DNA of 7,723 nucleotides. Source: an uncultured Novosphingobium sp. Lineage in GTDB: Bacteria; Pseudomonadota; Alphaproteobacteria; Sphingomonadales; Sphingomonadaceae. Below, one piece after another: positions 6,081-7,723 of this stretch (positions are counted from its first letter, which is position 1; every line of letters starts with the position of its first letter). A program made the position numbers and the translations under genes. Where the stretch lies: NCBI GenBank assembly GCA_937860195.1, contig CALMBN010000228.1, positions 1-7,723 on the forward strand, read 5' to 3'. The notes below the pieces were generated by a model. It did not search any database and had not been told where the DNA came from. It saw only the letters and a program-made list of their open reading frames with translations.

Positions 6081-7223
6081 ATGGCTCGAGGCGCCGAACG
6101 CGCCCGCGCCCTTATCGCGTGCGCGCTGATTGCGTTCACGGTTCAGGGAACGGCTGACGCCCAGACGACACGCACGGCTGCTCAAGCCGAACGCGATCGC
6201 CGCACCGAAGCGGCGCGCGCCGAGCGTCTGCGCGCTCAAGCCAATACCGCCCGCGGCGAAGTTCGCGCGCTCGACACACGCCTGACCGAATCTGGCCGCC
6301 GGCGCTCCGAAGCCGAAGCTGCAGCCACAGCCGCCGAGGAACGGCTCGCCGCGCTACAAACCCAGATCACTACAGACGCGCTTCGCCAGCAGCGCTCCCG
6401 CGTAGCCCTTGAGCGTGCATTGATCAGCGCCGCCTTCGCGCAACGCCGGATCGAACCCGGCGCAGTGCGCTCCGTTGTGTTTGCGCGCGCGGTGGCGCCT
6501 CCCATTAACCAAGATCAGCGCCGCACCAGTGCGATGCTGGTCGAGGCGCGCGCCAATGAAGAGGCGATCGCAACTGAGCGTTCCATTCTGGCCGACGCTC
6601 AAGCGGCGATCGACGCCGAGCGTGCCGAAATCGTCACCTTGCTCGCCCGCCGCCGTGCAACTCAGGCGCAATTGGCCAACGACGCGACAGCTGCCGAACG
6701 CCGTGTTCGCGCCCTGGCCACCGAGGCGCGCAACCTTCGGGAACTTGCGGCACGGGTGCAGCCGGCCTCGACCGCGCGGCGTAGCGGCGGTTCCACCAGC
6801 GCAACCTCGATCCCCGCCGCTTGGCTGGCCCCCGCTGAAGGCCGGATCGCGCGTGGATACGGCATTCGCCAGGGCGCGGGCCCCGCTTCACAAGGCGTTG
6901 CCGTCGCCACGCGTGCAAATGCCCAGGTGATTTCTCCCGCATCCGGCGAAGTTGCCTACGCCGGCGTGTTCAGAAGCTACGGCCAAGTCTTGATCCTGAA
7001 CCTGGACGGTGGTTACGCTGTCGTACTCACCGGGTTGGAAACCATCTCGGCACGCGTGGGTGAGCGGGTGCGTGCGGGGCAACCTGTCGGCGAAATGTCA
7101 GCCAATGCCTCTCCGGCGCCGGAATTGTATGTAGAAGTGCGACGGGACGGCCAGCCGGTCGATCCGGGGCGCTGGCTTAACGCACGAGGACTTGCTGCGG
7201 ACCAAAACGTGCGAGCTGGTTAG
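6081..7223 (+). CDS. EnvC-like LytM-domain protein, probable amidase activator
   Basis: Predicted periplasmic protein of 380 aa from the ATG at 6081. A Sec signal peptide is visible (hydrophobic ALIACALIAFTV, likely cleavage after ADA at 27). A long alanine/arginine/glutamate-rich coiled coil follows (about 30-230), then a linker rich in serine and threonine and a C-terminal LytM-fold domain (about 252-370). None of the M23 catalytic or metal residues is kept: the HxGxD site reads SQGVA, the YAH site reads VLT, and HLHFE reads ELYVE. This is the EnvC pattern, in which the domain activates peptidoglycan amidases during division instead of cutting the wall itself. GTG at 6075 and TTG at 6072 are in-frame alternative starts. 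The gene follows rlmH by 48 bases and precedes the CtpA-like gene by 41. The partner amidase is not in the window. Confidence 0.87.
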   Translation: MARGAERARALIACALIAFTVQGTADAQTTRTAAQAERDRRTEAARAERLRAQANTARGEVRALDTRLTESGRRRSEAEAAATAAEERLAALQTQITTDALRQQRSRVALERALISAAFAQRRIEPGAVRSVVFARAVAPPINQDQRRTSAMLVEARANEEAIATERSILADAQAAIDAERAEIVTLLARRRATQAQLANDATAAERRVRALATEARNLRELAARVQPASTARRSGGSTSATSIPAAWLAPAEGRIARGYGIRQGAGPASQGVAVATRANAQVISPASGEVAYAGVFRSYGQVLILNLDGGYAVVLTGLETISARVGERVRAGQPVGEMSANASPAPELYVEVRRDGQPVDPGRWLNARGLAADQNVRAG

Positions 7224-7264
7224 GCGAATCGGGCGATCATTTCGTCCGTGGAGTAGGGACGAAG

Positions 7265-7723
7265 ATGCGGATTGCTTGGATCGCGGCGCCGATTGCCGGC
7301 ATGGCTGCTCTGGTTGGCGCGCTGGCGTGGTCGGCTCCCGAAGACAATTCCCGCGGCGATATTTACCGTCAACTCGAACTGTTCGCCGACGTGCTGGCGC
7401 GCGTTGAACAGGATTACGTCACCCCGATCGACGAGCAGGAAGCGATGGAAGCGGCCATTAACGGCATGCTCGCCTCGCTCGACCCCCACTCCTCTTACAT
7501 GGACCCGACCGACTACCGGGACATGCAGACCCAAACGCGTGGCGAGTACGGCGGCCTTGGCATTGAAGTCGGCGCCGCGCCCGGGCACGAAATTGGTGTC
7601 GACCGCACCGGGCGACACGGCCAGCAGGCGGATTTCCGTGTGCGAGATCCCGACGTCGAACGACTTCGGAAGCGCTCGTCCACGCAACACAGAACGAATT
7701 GCCCAGACCAATTCAAAATCGCG
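7265..7723 (+). CDS. ctpA: CtpA-type S41 carboxy-terminal processing protease, N-terminal part only
   Basis: CtpA proteases are periplasmic serine/lysine proteases with a PDZ domain that degrade or trim envelope proteins, including cell-wall hydrolases. The ATG at 7265 follows a good AGGGA ribosome binding site. Residues 4-23 form a signal or anchor helix. YRQLELFADVLARVEQDYV and AINGMLASLDPHSSYMDP are the conserved N-terminal helical region, and RGEYGGLGIEV marks the start of the PDZ domain. That resemblance ends at residue 102 (base 7570). The frame stays open to the window edge, but residues 103-153 are arginine-rich and match no part of the family. The PDZ and catalytic S41 domains are absent. 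Either the gene is interrupted by a rearrangement or the contig end is chimeric. Confidence 0.8.
   Translation, partial: MRIAWIAAPIAGMAALVGALAWSAPEDNSRGDIYRQLELFADVLARVEQDYVTPIDEQEAMEAAINGMLASLDPHSSYMDPTDYRDMQTQTRGEYGGLGIEVGAAPGHEIGVDRTGRHGQQADFRVRDPDVERLRKRSSTQHRTNCPDQFKIA
7571..7723 (-). other. Possible fragment of an SDR-type dehydrogenase, out of context
   Basis: Read on the minus strand, this end segment is open throughout and contains EIRLLAVSPGAVDTNFVPGR, closely resembling the conserved stretch after the active site of short-chain dehydrogenases/reductases (IRVxAVSPGxVDT). The residues before it (VWAIRSVLRGRALPKSF) could be the preceding helix, but no YxxxK catalytic motif is visible at the expected distance, so the fragment may be frameshifted, divergent or a coincidence. 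The frame continues leftward into sequence that is clearly ctpA on the other strand, so the SDR-like part must end near 7575. Confidence 0.35.

Noticed and set aside
6234..6942. Minus-strand open frames opposite the EnvC-like gene
   Set aside because: Alanine/arginine-rich shadows of the coiled-coil coding sequence, with no motif or start signal.
7220..7570. Leftward continuation of the SDR-like frame as one long minus-strand gene
   Set aside because: The plus strand here is clearly CtpA with a ribosome binding site and signal helix, so the minus frame over this part is a shadow.
1..7723. CRISPR array, tRNA/rRNA, insertion sequence, phage or defence system
   Set aside because: No regularly spaced repeats, RNA gene signatures, transposase or terminal repeats were seen. 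Nearly all bases belong to recognised housekeeping or cell-wall genes.

Overview
This window looks like ordinary alphaproteobacterial chromosome. It is GC-rich and tightly packed, with genes spaced by a few bases or overlapping, and two starts appear to be TTG. Gene content (bactofilin with a membrane M23 peptidase; proA-nadD-rsfS-rlmH-envC-ctpA) and protein style point to a sphingomonad or a Caulobacterales/Hyphomonadaceae-like relative. The two halves do not point equally clearly to one lineage. A gene is cut at each end, so this is probably a short contig or an arbitrary slice.

Layout. Bases 2-1576 (+) carry a long-chain acyl-CoA ligase (FadD type) missing its N-terminus. It converges on a leftward pair at 1573-3100: a membrane-anchored M23 endopeptidase followed by a bactofilin. 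The two convergent stop codons overlap inside one TTAA. A divergent intergenic region (3101-3292) separates this pair from a rightward cluster. It holds a 9-bp perfect inverted repeat over a good extended -10 element and three GANTC sites.

The rightward cluster is proA (proline synthesis), nadD (NAD synthesis), rsfS (ribosome silencing), rlmH (23S rRNA methylation), an EnvC-like LytM protein with a degenerate active site, and the start of a CtpA-type S41 protease. The first gene pair overlaps and the rest have short gaps, so these genes are probably co-transcribed.

Function. Two cell-wall themes flank a housekeeping core. The left pair fits a bactofilin scaffold that positions an active DD-endopeptidase of the LmdC type. 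The right end pairs a probable amidase activator (EnvC-like) with a periplasmic processing protease. proA, nadD, rsfS and rlmH are metabolic and ribosome-maintenance genes in a commonly conserved order.

Oddities. CtpA similarity stops abruptly after base 7570. The last ~150 bases instead read best on the minus strand as a short SDR-dehydrogenase-like tail, which suggests a rearrangement or a chimeric contig end. NadD is short and its two halves look as if they come from different alphaproteobacterial groups. I saw no RNA genes, CRISPR arrays, insertion sequences or phage genes, and no convincing new multi-gene system.
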